Counted from the stretch's first letter, positions 43,756 to 56,975 are shown. The stretch: 64,000 nucleotides of DNA from Zygnema cylindricum (GCA_037447655.1 JBBHKE010002352.1:177569-241568); one strand, 5' to 3'. A program made the numbers and translations. The notes: a model not told the origin generated them from the letters alone.

Positions 43756-45604
43756 ATGTTTTCTGGAAGATATGGCGGGCGGGGGTACTCCCGTGGTGGA
43801 ATCAACATGGCACACGTGGCAGCTTTACAGGCGCTGATTCAGTATGCTGCACTGCCACGTAAGCCTCAAGTTACGACAGCAATCATTGCTGCAAACGTGG
43901 CAGCATATTACAAGCCGGGAATCTTACGGTCTTTGTTACCACCAGTCGGCAAAGTTTGTTTGAACCCTAGGGATATTGTGGAGGTGAACTTCTTCAATTT
44001 TTCTTTTTTCAAGTGTTTGCTGTAAGCAGGGATTTGCAAAGAAATAGAGGTTCTGACTTTTGGTGCAGTATTGTGAGGTCGGATTTTTGTTACTATTGCT
44101 ATTACTGTTATTTTTTTTCTGACATGGGGACAACATATGCAATTTTTTATACCTATCTCACCATTCACCGTATATAATGTGGATTAAAAAAAATACTAAC
44201 AATTTATTTATTTCTTTACTTATTTATTTATTTTGTAAAAAAATATTTCTTTACTATTTTTTTTTTTTTTTTGTGGTTTTGTGGTAGATGCATAGATTAG
44301 GCATAATAGTTGCTATTAGGAAAATAAGTAGACATCGCGAATCCAAGTGAGTCATAAAACAGCATATCACTTTTATTTTTACCTGCTGTTGTTTCTTCTA
44401 TCCATACTAATTATGTGTATAATTGAGAAAAAGTTTTACTATATTGGGGAGTATTTTCATTTTCTTTGAGAAGTATGAAAAGATTTAATGGGAGGGATGT
44501 AAGGAATATAGGTTTAAAATGCTGCTATGAAATGCTGATTTTATGTTGATCATTCATAGTTGTTCTGATTTTATTTTTTGTTTTTGACACCTTAAGATGC
44601 ACTCCTTTCTTTAAGCTCAGTCATTGCTGTAAACTGTTACTAATCAAAAGACGATATCTATTCTTTATTCAATTGTCTTTCAGACTCTGGACTGGAAACG
44701 GTTAATTCTCAGTGCATTCTACCATTCTGGCGATGTTCACCTGATTTACAACATGATTTCTCTCCTATGGAAAGGCTATCAGCTCGAAATGCGACTCGGT
44801 TCTGTCAAATTTGCGAGATTAGTCGCCCTCCTTCTAGTTCTCTCTCATAGCACTATTGTGGTAGTATCCTCTCTTTTAGCGACCTTCACTAGTTGGGTAA
44901 GTCCTTACAGATACGAATGTGCCGTGGGCTTCTCAGCAGTACTTTTTGCAATGAAGACTATATTGAACGACTCTGAGCCGACCTACACAAGAATGCAAGG
45001 CTTTTCGATTCCCACTCGATACGCATCATGGGCAGAACTATTTCTCATTCAATTGGTAGTCCCAAATGCGTCCTTCACTGGCCACTTATGTGGTATCCTT
45101 GCAGCTCACATGTACTTAAATGTGGGCCGAGTATGGCCGATAGTAAGAGGTATACAGAATCGGCTATGGGCGCTTCTCCCTCCAGTACAGTTAAGGCAGT
45201 GGAGTGGACGAAGGTACACTTTAGGAAGGAATGAACCAAGTAGTACAAGAGGAGAGGCAGAGAGGGGAGGCAGTGATTCCAATAGGAGTCAAATGGGACA
45301 GTCTGATGGTCCTTCTCAACCTAGGGGTAGTGAACCTAGAGTGTGGAGATGTACAGCTTGTACATTCGACAATCCTTCAGGTTTTGAAAAATGTGAGATG
45401 TGTGAGAATCCTCGAGGAGGACATCCTGGTCCTTCTTCAGATGTACCTTCTGGAAGTCGAGGATGGACTTTTGATGACTATATTCGCACTCCATCGGTTC
45501 CCGAACCTCCCTCATGGATTGACCAGCCCACAGGGGGAGAGGCTCCTCCTAGGCATCTAAGCATGGAGGATATTCGTCAAAGACGCTTGGATAGGATCCG
45601 ATAA
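43756..45604 (+). CDS. RBL14: RBL14-type rhomboid protease with C-terminal RanBP2 zinc finger
   Basis: Exon 1 is 43756-43983 and exon 2 44684-45604 (GT-AG, phase 0), giving 382 residues. Hallmarks: FYHSGDVHLIYNMISLLWKG (residues about 87-106), the active serine in AVGFSAVLFAMK (Ser160), and the active histidine in PNASFTGHLCG (His210). The rhomboid core thus has an intact Ser-His dyad. A RanBP2-type finger follows, W-x-C-x2-C-x10-C-x2-C (C299 to C316). The C-terminus MEDIRQRRLDRIR matches the LDELRRRRxxR end of Arabidopsis RBL14. Rhomboids are intramembrane serine proteases. RBL14 is annotated as mitochondrial in Arabidopsis; the finger suggests ubiquitin or RNA binding. Substrate unknown. 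Confidence 0.9.
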
Positions 45605-47856
45605 AAAAATTGGAGTATTTTGGAGTATTTTTGACATGTACTTTTTGTAGAAAATCGTGAAATTCTTATCTGTATGTCATTATATGTTGTTAGCTGTACA
45701 TTTGTAACGGAAGTTTACGGAGTTCTTGCTGTGAACCTTAACATTTTCTTGCTATTTGGTTATGTTTGTACCATTATGTAACTTTTAGTTTTTACCTCAG
45801 TGGTGGATTTAGGGATTGGGGAGCTTGTCATTATTGCAGGTATAAGAGGTTCTCCCTTCATCATAAAGAAACGGGTTCAATTTCAGTCCAGACACTAACG
45901 ATCTCTGTTTTGAATGGAACTGTGTGGGATAGCTTCCCCATTTAAGACTTGGGAACCAATAGAATTATACTTTTTTGGTATTATTCTCTTGTTATTATCC
46001 TGTACCTAGTGAGAGGTGTTGTGGAATAAACCTGTTTTGATTCATGTATCAAATCTAACCATCTAAGCAGAATCAGCTTTGGTTCTCTTAAAGCTTAGTT
46101 CCTTCACAAAAACTTAACCAAGGACACCACTGAGTTTAGCTAATCTTGGTTTCCAAGACACCAAAGTTCCCGCGAACACTTCAAATGTTTTGTTGGCATT
46201 GGCAAGTCAGTCTACTGAATGCCCGCAGTGGCAGTGTGTGCTGTGCTGTCCTACCACGTATTTTGGGAACAGGAAGTTTTGGAAACAGGAAGTGGACATA
46301 TCGTTGCTGTAACTTTATAACAGTTACTTTTTGTTTCAGAGACTATGAGCCGGTCTGCTTTAATGATTATGGTAACTGATCTGAGTTGGAGCGTAATTTG
46401 CTTCTTTTCTTACATTACAACCTCACAGTGCATCGTTATAATCGTCGACTGTGATGTGAAACATTATCAATCAGACAGATGAGCTTTAAACATAAATGTC
46501 CTGTTATGCGACAGTTGTACACTCATAACGTTGTGAACAGTTTTGCTCGCACACCTGTCTGCTCACCCCTAATGTCAAGTGAAATTTGAACCCATGATCG
46601 TCACCAGTTCATTAACATTAAATATCACAATTCCCACCCTATCAGTGAAAGTATTTTTGAAGTAAGCCGAGATTGCGAGGTTGTCGAGCTTAACTTTTAG
46701 CACCATTGGTTATCAAAAGGTTCAACAACCTGAACCTAGAAATACATTGCTTAACGATTGTAGTGTTCTAACCACTAATCGCAGGTTGTGGTTCTGTCAC
46801 CTTCATAAAATATTTTTTCCATTCAACTTGACTTGAAATTAGTAAAAGCATTTTTAATCATTCAAATATCCAAGCCCTTTGTTATCTGAAATTTGATTTT
46901 GTGATCACAAAATAAGAATTGGTGAACAACCTTCGACTTCATCAGGGCAGACAATAATCACTTTAGGTACTCATGAAACTGTCAAACATGATGAAGACAT
47001 GAAGAAGACAAAAGCTTTGTCGAATGAACTCTTTCAATTGACAATTTTTCTCTTACATCTCAAAGTTTTCATTCACATTACTACAAGTAGTACCCTAAAC
47101 AAAATTTGCCAGTAGTGACATTCCTGACAATAATGTCAGAAAAAGATGCGTGTATATACTGCTTTGGTGGCAAGAATAGAGGAATAATTTAATACCATAA
47201 TTGACTCGAAAATAGACCTTGGTACCAGGTCTAACTCATCACCTCATACCAAACCTATATCCTAACTGTATCGCTGTTTCATTACAGTGCAAAATCTCCT
47301 GACGGGCTTCAAACACACTCAATTAAGATTCTGGCAAACCATTCTGACAATGAGCAATTTCAATCTAAGATGCACGGTAAGCTGAAAAAATAATAGGATT
47401 TATTAACCACTATTTTTAAATAGCATATATATACAACGGGGTAGAACAACTTTGTTATGACAAAAAGAAGGTTGCATTTGATGTGTGCACAAAAAACTCC
47501 CAAGCCCTTTGATAGGGCTCCTTAAGGTGGAGAATAATGTTTTACATAGAACAATGTAGCTGTGTAAATTCCAAAAGCACATTCCTATCCTGAAAATCGT
47601 AACAATCTGCATATTAAGTTTGTGGTTGTATCTATCCTTCATAACTTTCCCATTTCAATGGACCTAACTTAAAACTCAAGGTGCTGTACCGTTGTCTCAC
47701 ATAATTAATTTCCCAGATATTTCTTTCACAACGAGCCAGTAACAATACGGTATACCCTGTCATCTGCACTACCAACTTCTGGCAATTTGTCAACTCGGCT
47801 TGGCCAAAAATTGTGTTAAACTAAATTTCATTCAACATTGAAACACTAGCAAGACA
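45605..47856. other. Convergent 3' flanks, no gene seen
   Basis: Lies between the ends of the rhomboid gene (plus) and the plastid-protein gene (minus). It should hold both 3' UTRs. Short frames at 46146 and 47403 lack any support. Confidence 0.45.
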
Positions 47857-49943
47857 CTATAGCGCTTTAGGAGCACCTTCATCATCGCCTAGGCGCATAT
47901 TGTTGAAACTGAAGTAAGTCGAATCGGCCTCCATCTCATCATCAAAACCCAAATGAATAGTGTTCAATTGAAAACCAGCCGATTGAATTGCCTCCACCAA
48001 AGCAGCCGCCATGCCTGTTGCCTGAACAGAAGTTGCTTGCATGCACTGCCAAAAACCAAAAACCAAAAACATTCAACCGATGTCAGCCTCTCACGAGACA
48101 CAAAAATCTATCAAACCCTAAAAAACACGCCAAGAACTTCGTGGAAGTCATGATTGAGCAGAGAGCTGAAAAAACTGAAATGTGGAATTAGAAATGTAAA
48201 TACTACTCAGACTCTTGTCGTATAAACATAAAAATGAGCAGCCTCCATCCAAATGGCTCCATCTATGAAAAGCTTAAACTATCTAGATTTTGCATCAACA
48301 AATTTGCAACAGGTTTTCAAAAATGTGGTGCATAATGTCTTGACCTGCAAGAAAACATAAGTTGCTCTCCCTCTGTACTGCATTTCTAACCACCGTATAA
48401 AACAAATGAAAGTAAAAAACGTACAAAAAGAGGAAGAAAGACTAACCTCAGCTGTAGCCGTGCCCTCTGAGACTATAACTGTCACATTTGACACTCCTTC
48501 CACAGCCTGCAATAACGAAAACAAAACTATAGAATCACCAAACTGCACTAACAGTACTATTCCCACAGAAAATTGTACGATTTTCTAAAAATGTACGTAC
48601 TTCTGTGCGATTGCGGTGATCACTGGCTAGTATCGCCAGTAATAGCGTTCATATAATTAACCTATTAAGGGAAGAAAAGATGTCGTAAGGAAAACACAAA
48701 AGGCATAAACCCAAGCACTTAAATCCTCACTGTTGATTGCAAAATAGCAGACTCACTGCAAAATTTCAATCAATTGAAGCTATTAAGATACTGTGTTTTG
48801 TCACAAATCTCACACGCAAATGTTCAAAGATCTCCTAGTTATAGTTTGAATACATCAATTTAAGAAGTACCACCAGGGTAAGGAAGGAAACAGACCTCCA
48901 AAGCCTTAACTACTGCAGGTTTCAAGTCCTCTGTCAAAAAACCCTCTGCCTGCATGCACAGATTCAAACATAACATCAGAAAAAACAAACATAGAAATAA
49001 AACAAACGAGCAAACAAGAAAGCAGAAACCAGGGATTTAAGAATGCAAAAGTCAAATAGATCATCCCCATCTGAACCATATCGCACTTTGACATAAACAA
49101 ATTACCGACTCCTGAAGCCTGAAACTCATAAATTGTGTTCACTTAAAAGAATCAGGCGCTTGGTGTAAACAAGGAAAGGTTTTAGTGTTTCACACTACTT
49201 GCAAAGCCAAAAAGATACTAAAATGGTAATCATATGAATAAATCAAAACAAGTCTTGACGAAAGGTTCACCATTCAGACGCATGTCTGTACAAAAAATAC
49301 TGAAATTTAAACGACATTCCCAGGGAGTCAGGGAAAGTCAATTGTTTCTAACTTATAAACATATTTAGAAAACAAATTTGTATAGTGATAGCAAATGATA
49401 AGTAAAAAGCAGCAGCCTGAAACTTAATTGACATTCCCTAGAGCGCTAGGAAAAGTCAATAAATGTCTCTAGATTTAAAAAGAAAAAAAAAATGTAGAGA
49501 ACAAAAAAGTAAATTAATTGACATTCCCTAGAGCGCTCAGAAAATTCAATTGCCTCTAATCTTAAAAAGAGAAAAGAACAAAAATGTATGGTGATACTAA
49601 ATCGTACCTTAAAGTAAATTGTCAAATTGTCATCACCAATGTATTCAAGCTCCTCTTCAGGAGCTGCTTCTGGCTCTGAAATTTCTGCTTGAGCGTCATC
49701 TACAGAAGCCACAGAGAGCTTCTTTCCATTTCTATTTGTGCCAAACGGAAAAACGGAAACGGAACGGTTCTTCGCATAACATGTAACCGATTTCCGAGGA
49801 GTCCAGGAAATGCCTGACGAATGAGAATCTATCGAAGCAGTAGTTGCAGAAATGACAGAGAATTTTGACTGTTTTTGGGAAGGAACATCTAAAACTGACG
49901 AGAAAACTCCTACAGCTGACGAAGAAGCAATGAGAGCTTCCAT
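47857..49943 (-). CDS. Plastid-targeted conserved plant protein, function unknown
   Basis: Exons 49608-49943, 48896-48949, 48447-48506 and 47857-48045 (minus strand, GT-AG, all phase 0) give 212 residues. The first 70 are rich in Ser, Thr and Lys with few acids, as in a transit peptide. The mature part is EYIGDDNLTIYFKAEG.., VKALEAVEGVSNVTVIVSEGTATAE.., VQATGMAAALVEAIQSAGFQLNTIHLGFDDE. The alternation (strand, helix, VEGV-x-x-VTV strand, helix) recalls the ferredoxin-like fold of heavy-metal-associated domains, but the CxxC metal motif is absent. I recognise this as a family present in plants but cannot name its role. The gene is divergent from TOC159, 757 bp away. Intron 1 has repeats near its donor. 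Confidence 0.8.
49312..49607 (-). repeat. Diverged repeats at the donor side of intron 1
   Basis: TTGACATTCCC(TAGAGCGCT) blocks at about 49312, 49429 and 49519 are followed by similar AAAAGT/AACAAA sequence. The copy farthest from the exon ends TGATAGCAAATGATAAG, which aligns with TGATACTAAATCGTACC at the true donor, so the duplicated unit may include the splice site. Weaker than the cases in MCAT and TOC159. Confidence 0.5.
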
Positions 49944-50700
49944 AATGATGACCAATAACAAAGACGCCGAAGTGCCCGAACTATTACAATATTATCCTTT
50001 CGCAGTGTTCTACACAGCTTCTTGCCCTAATTGTAAAATGACAAACAGTGTATGTGATCGCCTTTCTTCAATAAGAGAATTTGAGAAATTGGCCAGTGTA
50101 AACGGTGAGCAAAAGCATACCTGGAAATGGGTTCAGAACATATTTTTAAAGTGCGAGTAGTTTTTAAAGTGCAAAAGAGTATGGTATTAGTATTTATACA
50201 GTATTTACAGAATTACTTCATACTATACGTGTATTTTATCCGGAAAATCGGTGTAATTCGCGTATTATAGGGGTCACTGGATATAGCGTCTCCACTCGTT
50301 TTCGAACTTTTAAAATTATGATTGCACAGAACGTGCACTGAAAGGGGTTCAAGGGAGAACCTAATCCGCTTTAACAGCCAACATATGTAGATCGCATCAA
50401 TTCCACCGTCCGATCGGAATCTTTTCTGTCTAATCTTAAATCGAGGCTCATTTATATATGACACGTGTTAATTTTTCAGCACTTCACTTTTTCAATAACT
50501 GTGAACTGGATATACATGGTTTGCTACTTTTTAAAAATCCGATGGTCGCGATTTGCCGAAGCGTCACATTCAAAGCATGTGTCAAGGGGTTCAGAGCTCA
50601 TCAAGAAGCTTCTTTTTTTTTTCTCTCTTGCATGACCTCTTACAAATAATTCGAAGTCTTGGAAGGCAACACTTTGCGAGGGAAGTGAAGCGAGGTAGCC
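49944..50700. promoter_or_regulatory. Bidirectional intergenic region between the plastid-protein gene and TOC159
   Basis: 757 bp separate the two start codons. It contains ACACGTGTTAAT (50461) and AT-rich stretches but no clear TATA box for either gene. The TOC159 ATG sits in the good context GTAGCCATGG. Short frames crossing the 49943 start are not supported. Confidence 0.45.
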
Positions 50701-53700
50701 ATGGAGAACGCCATAGAAAATTTTCGCAGGATGATGAGTATAGGCTCGAAATCTGCGAGTTCTTCTCCTAATACCTTGGAGAAGACAACGTCAACTCCGG
50801 CTCCGGTCGCTTCTCCTTTGGACCCGGGCGATGGTGAAGATGTATCTCAAACTCTTTCTCGTCCATTATCTGAAGGAGGTTTATCTTCAAAAATGGCCGA
50901 AGAAGCGGCAGTTTCTGCCGTGGCATCCCTTCCTTTACCAGAAAACAATGTTGTTGATGCCAATGTTAGCCCCGGAAGTGTTATCGATGAAACTAAAGAC
51001 GGTGAAACTAAAGACGGTGAAACTAAAGAAGATGAAATTAAAGTTGATGAAACTAAAGACGATGAAACTAAAAACGACGATAGTGAGACGACAACAGCTG
51101 TCTCCATGCCTATTGCCAGAGCCAATGACAGTGGGACACATAGTGAGTCTGATTTTGGAGACGCGGGTTCAGCGCCATTGGTGAGATCTGATGACAGTGG
51201 TGACCTTAATGAAAGAGATTTTCTTGATGCCCATACTGAAACCTCTGATGTTCCTACCCCGACTCCCGCTGTTTCACAACCAAATGTCTCTACTACTTCT
51301 ACTCCTGATGATGATACTCCTAAAGATTCTTCTCTTAATACTGAATCGTACACTCCTGCTGCAGCATTTTCCACTCCTAGTACAGCTCTTACGCCTGAGA
51401 CTCCCAGTATGAATTTTGAGACTCCTAGTACGAATTTTGTTTCTGCTACCCCTACCCCCTCTGCCACTGCAGAGCCGCCTCCTCCTTCTATCCGGGCCCC
51501 TTTGACTGTAGCGGAGGAGGAAGAAGCTGATAATGATGATGACGATGATGATGACGCCACCAGTTATGGCAGTATGGACGAGCGACAAACTGGTTCTGCG
51601 GATAGTTTACAGCAGTCACCGACTGCTGATTTGGGAGAGGGAGATTTGGCCGGAAGTCTTTCAGCGGCTCAGGCAGCTTTGGCGAGACTCAATGAGTTGT
51701 CAGATTCTGGTATAGGAGCAACAGACAGGACTTTGTTGGAGGGAGTTGATGAAGACGGTTTTAAGGCACGGGTTAATGACATTGTTTCAAAGAAGAATCT
51801 TTCAATGGATAATCAATTGGTACAGAATTTAGTGAATGAACTCCTGCCCCTGGTTAAGGAACTCAATAATGCAGGTGGTCAGAATGGTATGTTGAATGCT
51901 TTGTCAAATGGTGATGTTGTCAATGGGGATGAGGGAAGGCCTGTTGCGAGATTAACCAAAGAGGAGGAGGAGAGCGAAAGAGTGGAGGGGGGTGGTGATG
52001 ATGGTGGTGCCGGAGATGTGGAGGCCATGGATGAAGAAGAGGACGAGGATGACCTCATTTCGGCAGTAGGAGATGAGGAAGGCGGTGAGGAGAATGATGG
52101 ATTAGGAACTCAAGGAGTGGTAGAAACTGGGGAGGGTTTACGGGTCCGTGCAGATAGAGATGCATTGGAAACTGAGAATGAGGAGGAAGTGGAGGAAGGA
52201 GGAGAGCCGGGAGAGCAGGGAGAGCAGGGAGAACCGGGAGAGCAGGGAGAGCAGGGAGAGCAGGGAGAGCAGGGAGAGGTGGGCGAGGAGGGAGAGGAGG
52301 TAGAGGAGGGAGAAGAAGAAGAGGATGAGGAATGGGATGAGGAAGAGGCAGAGGCTATTGCTGCCATTCAAAATGCAGTCCGAGCTGGGGCCTCGCAGGG
52401 AGGAGAGGCAACAGCTCCAACTCAGACTGACCAATCTCGTCCTCCTCAACCTCAGGGCCTGGGAACCGGCCAACCATTGGCTGGAGCTGTCCGTAGGGAA
52501 GGGACAGGAGGTGGTAGTAGGCCATCTCCCTCTGCTGGGAGTACTCTAATTCAACAGGGGACGACTCCTGAAGAGCGTCCGGTTGAAGAAGATCCCGAAC
52601 AGAGGCGAATTAGGGAAAAATTGATGGGAATAAGGGTGAAACTGCTGAGAGTGGCCAGTAGATTGGGACAGGATCATCATAATCCGGTTATAGCCCAGGT
52701 TCTTTATCGACTAAGGTTAGTAGAGCAAATGAGAAGTGGAGGGAGGCCTGGAGGGGCGATTGGAGCCAGTGTGGATGAGGCAGTTAGGGCTGCGACTCAA
52801 TTGGAGGAAACAGAGGGAGATGATTCTAACCTCGAGTTTTCTTGTACCATTATGGTTCTTGGGAAGTCTGGGGTAGGAAAGAGTGCGACAATTAATTCTC
52901 TTTTTGGTGCGGGACAAAGTATTTCGGCTTACCAACCTGCAACCACAAAAGTGACAGAGTTTGTTTCGACCACACAGGGGATGAAAGTTCGAGTCATTGA
53001 CACCCCGGGTTTAATGACAGCTGTGACAGATCAGAGGAGAAATGAAAAAATTTTGGCACAAGTGAAAAAACACATTAAGAAAAATTCCCCGGATATTGTG
53101 CTTTATGTGGACCGACTTGATGTGCAGCCAATTCCATTTGGAGACCTTCCTCTCCTCCGTACACTTACCGAAACTTTCGGGCAGGCCCTATGGTTTAACG
53201 CCATGGTAGTTTTTACCCATGCTGCAGCATCTCCCCCAGATGACGCTCGAGGAAATCAAATGAGTTATGAAACGTATCAAGCTCAACGATCGTACACTGT
53301 ACAACAGAGCATTCGACAATCCGCAGGGGACATGAGACTGATGAATCCAGTGGCTCTCGCAGAGAACCATCCAAATTGTCGAACCAATAGGGCGGGAGAC
53401 CGTGTTCTACCAAACGGTCAAGTCTGGAGACCTCAATTGCTGCTACTTTGCTTTTCGTCGAAGATTCTTGCGGAAGCAAATTCCTTGTGGAGAGCTCAGG
53501 ATGCCGCGGGAGGCATGCCAAGAATGGGAGGGGGAGGTGGTGGCAGAACTAGAAGCAATACGCTGCCATTTTTGCTCTCACAGCTACTTCTATGGCATGA
53601 CCCTTTGAGGCTACCAGATGATCAAATGGGAGCCGAGGAGGATGAGCTGGAAGAGATTTTTGGCGATGAGGTTGATGAGAAGGAGGAGGATGAAGATGAT

Positions 53701-56700
53701 CTCCCACCTTTCAATCCCCTCAGCAAGGAGCAATTGGCCAAGCTCACGCCACAACAACAACGGGACTATCATGAAGAACTGGAAGATCGTGAAAAAATTT
53801 TCAGAGTAAGTTCTACATGAGTTGTATTTTTCCAAAGTACATATAATTTTACTTTTGTAAGTTGCGGAGCATTTTTGCAAGAGTCAGTGTCAGCACTTGG
53901 TCGTTGTGGTAAGTAAGGCTCACATTTTTTGTGGAGTCGTGCATTGGAGTCTATTGCTTGTTATGGTAATTAAAGTTTACAGTTTATTTTTGCAGAGACG
54001 TGAGTTTCTGGAGTTTATTGGCGGTTGTGGTGATTAAAGCTCGTATTTTTTCTTTTTGCAGAGACGTGAGTTTAAGGAGTCCATCCGTCGCCGTCGTGAA
54101 ATGAAACGCCGAGCAGCGGAAGTTAAGGCAGGATTTACAACGGAGGAAACATCGGCCATGGAAGAGGAGGAGGAGGCACAAAGAAATGCGGCCGTGCCAG
54201 TAGCCATGCCTGACCTTTTGTTGCCACCTTCTTTCGACAGCGACAATCCTGTTTACCGTTACCGCGCTCTAGAGACTGGCACTGTGAGTGAACAGCTCGC
54301 TGCTGGTGCCTTTACTCAATTGAGTTTCTGACCGTGTTTGATTATCTTGGCATTTGAAAACCATTGCTTGAAGCATTGTTCAATAGGAATTTATGGTCAA
54401 TGTACATGGGTTAGGTGTGACAAAAACTGAAACGGTGCGTGTCATTACGCTTGCTTGTTTACGGAAGATCAGTTTTGTCTGATTCCTTATGTGTAAAAGG
54501 TGTTTAAATTGCTTATTTTGTGGGATGGATATTTTGGGTGTTCATACAGTGGTTAATCAGGCCTCTACTCGAGCAGCATGGCTGGGATCATGACGCTGGT
54601 TATGATGCTTTCAGTGTGGAAAGAGGTCTTGCCATTGCAGGAATGCCTGCAAGTATCAATGGCCAGGTGATTTCTCCTAACCTTCCTGAGAGTTTTTGAG
54701 TGAATAATTGGCGATTTTGCTTCACTTTCCTGAGAGTTTCTGGATGAATAATTGGTGATATCTCTTCATCTTCCTGAGGTCTTCTTGAGTCAATAATTGG
54801 TGAACTACACTAGATTTGGTTATTACAAAACCGAAAAGCTATGTAATCTGAAATGGATTGTCTTCATCTTTCATGTCATACCTTTGTTTTTTTATGTGAA
54901 AGAAGACCATGTCATCTTGTTTTTCATCGCACAACCTTGATTAAGTTTCATTACTGTGAAAACCAGCTTTTTTCCACGGCACAGGTGGGCTAGGTGTTTT
55001 TGTATTGCTATATTTAATATATATTACTTTTCATCTTTCTCATTTGTGCACTGGCTCATTCATTGGATGTGGTTGTTTGACTGAGTGCTCTCGCGGATTG
55101 TGATTCTATGCTGGTCTAATGCATTTAGTTTTGGGAGAATCCGTGGGTTTTAAGTGAGCTTGGTCTATGAAGTATAGGTGGCGTCTATGTTGTGCAGTTA
55201 CCAAACTCTGGCATTTTGAAACTAATTTTTTGTTGATTTATGTGGTCACCTTCAGTAGAAGCCATGTTGGGGTTTTTTTTTTTTTGGACTGCTTCAGCAA
55301 ACTCTTCCCTGAATGAGTGTTGTTGCTTTTTTTTGTTTATCGTAATATTCTTTGTTAGTATTTTGCATAAAATCTGGCATACATAGACTTTTATATTACT
55401 GAGTTTCTCTGCTCGCCATCTGTTGTTGTGGTATGCGTTTTGGAGTATGCATATTGTTCGTTGCATTCTTTTTATGTGAGGATATTGTTTCGTGGTTTCG
55501 AAACTGTGTATCAAGGGTGACGCCATCTTGGCTCCTTGTATCTGCTCCCATCCATTTGTTGGATAAATTGTGATTACTGTATCCATAGGGGTGCATAATG
55601 ACATTTAATACTTACAGAATATTAATCAGTGTGTCTGAACTTCAGGAACAGCTATATTCAGTGTTCAAGTCTTGTAAGCATCTCAGACTCATTGTTTTTT
55701 TTTCGTCCTACGATTGACAATCGATGGTTACTCGATGGTTACAACTGCCAAATGTGGGAGTCCATCAAATTATTTGCAAAATTCATTTCCTGGGGTTGAA
55801 TTGCTTGTATGGTGTGTTGCAGTGCTAAACCTGTGCATATTTACCTGGTAATGTCTGCGGTCTTGAATCATTAGTTTTCAAATCTTTTTGCGTACCTAAC
55901 ACCTCTTGAGGACGTAATGTTGAATTCTGTTGTTCAGATTAGCAAGGATAAGAAAGAGGCTCAAGTTGCATTAGAAGCTGCCCTCAGCCGATGGCATGGA
56001 GAGCCGGGGCCTGTCACTCCTGTGACTACTGCTGGTTTGGATGTTCACACTGTTGGAAAGGACTTGGCGTATACTCTGCATGCTGGGACCCGAGTTTCCA
56101 ATTTAAAACGAAATAAAACGGGTGCTGGATTGTCCTTGACTTTGTTGGGAGAGGCAATTACGTATGGCATGAAGGTGAGTTGAATGGTTATTCTTTGGGT
56201 GTTGGTGCCCCTCTAAACATTACAAGATAGATCCAGTTATTGTCATAGGCACAGTCTGGCAATTCAAATAAAGGGTCAAGTATTTAATGTATTTGTTTAC
56301 TGTTAAGCAGCTCGACATATCACTGAAACAAAGAGCAAAATTGCAGCCAATAGATTAAGTTGTGATGTGTTTTAGTGCAACAGGTACCCACACATTCCAT
56401 CTCTGTCAAATGTGGATAGTAGTTTAAAGCGCTGTGACTATTTTAAGACTGTCAATTCAATTATAATCTGAATAGCCTCTCAAATGGCTGAACCTTATTC
56501 CGTTTTTACGGATGACAACTTCTGTAAAACTATTTGTTTTTGACGCATTCACACCCATTCTTTTGTTTGGATCTCCCTCACACAGCTTGAGGATCGACTG
56601 TCACTCGGCAAACGAGGCAAGTTGACTCTTGCGACCGGAATTTTGAAAACTCGTGGAGACCAGGCCGTGGGAGGGAATATGGAGGTAACAATTCACCACA

Positions 56701-56975
56701 GTAAAGACTATCCTCTCGACAGAAGTCACACAACTTTTGCCGCGACAGCTATGGATTGGCAGGGAGAATTGGCTCTCGGGGCAAACGTACAAACCTCTTT
56801 TACACTCGGAAAGACTTCTCTAACTTGTCGATCCAATCTTAACAACCGAGGAGCCGGACTTATCAGTATTAGAGCACATTCGAATGAACAGATGTATATG
56901 GCCTTAGTGGGAATTGTGCCTCTGGTACAACATTTTATTGGAGCTCGATTGCTCGGTCACCATGGACAAAATTAG
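50701..56975 (+). CDS. TOC159: TOC159-family chloroplast outer-envelope preprotein receptor GTPase
   Basis: Exons 50701-53805, 54062-54283, 54550-54666, 55938-56174 and 56586-56975 (TAG) join in phase 0 to 1356 residues. Residues 1-640 or so are the acidic, low-complexity A-domain, with TKDGETKDGETK and GEQGEQGEPGEQ repeats. The G-domain (about 712-960) has P-loop GKSGVGKS (721-728), DTPG (767-770), SPDIVLYVDRLD and the family block AGDMRLMNPVALAENHPNCR..RVLPNGQVW. The rest is the membrane M-domain: LPPFNPLSKEQLAKL, MPDLLLPPSFDSDNP..YR, WLIRPLLEQHGWDHDAGY, MDWQGELALGAN and NLNNRGAGLISIRAHS. Toc159 proteins bind transit peptides at the TOC complex and hydrolyse GTP during import. The 159/132/120 subtype cannot be decided without a tree. 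Confidence 0.96.
53830..54061 (+). repeat. 66-bp tandem repeat ending at the TOC159 intron 1 acceptor
   Basis: The true junction TTTTTGCAG|AGACGTGAGTTTAAGG (exon from 54062) is preceded 66 bp upstream by TTTTTGCAG|AGACGTGAGTTTCTGG (53996). So acceptor plus 12 exon bases are duplicated. Older relics (CATTTTTGCAAGAGTC, about 53871) suggest further units. Using the decoy would soon reach a stop (GGTGATTAA). Confidence 0.88.
54666..54800 (+). repeat. 44-bp tandem repeat starting at the TOC159 intron 3 donor
   Basis: GGTGATTTCTCC..TTCCTGAGAG..GAATAATT begins at the donor (54666) and recurs from 54710 (GGCGATTTTG), 54754 (GGTGATATCTC) and, partly, 54799 (GGTGAAC). Period 44-45 bp. Confidence 0.8.

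Noticed and set aside
46146-46379. 77-residue plus-strand frame
   Set aside because: No motif, and it lies in the convergent 3' flank between two genes.
50847-52473. Minus-strand frames opposite TOC159 exon 1
   Set aside because: Shadows of the repetitive acidic A-domain; the plus frame has clear family domains.
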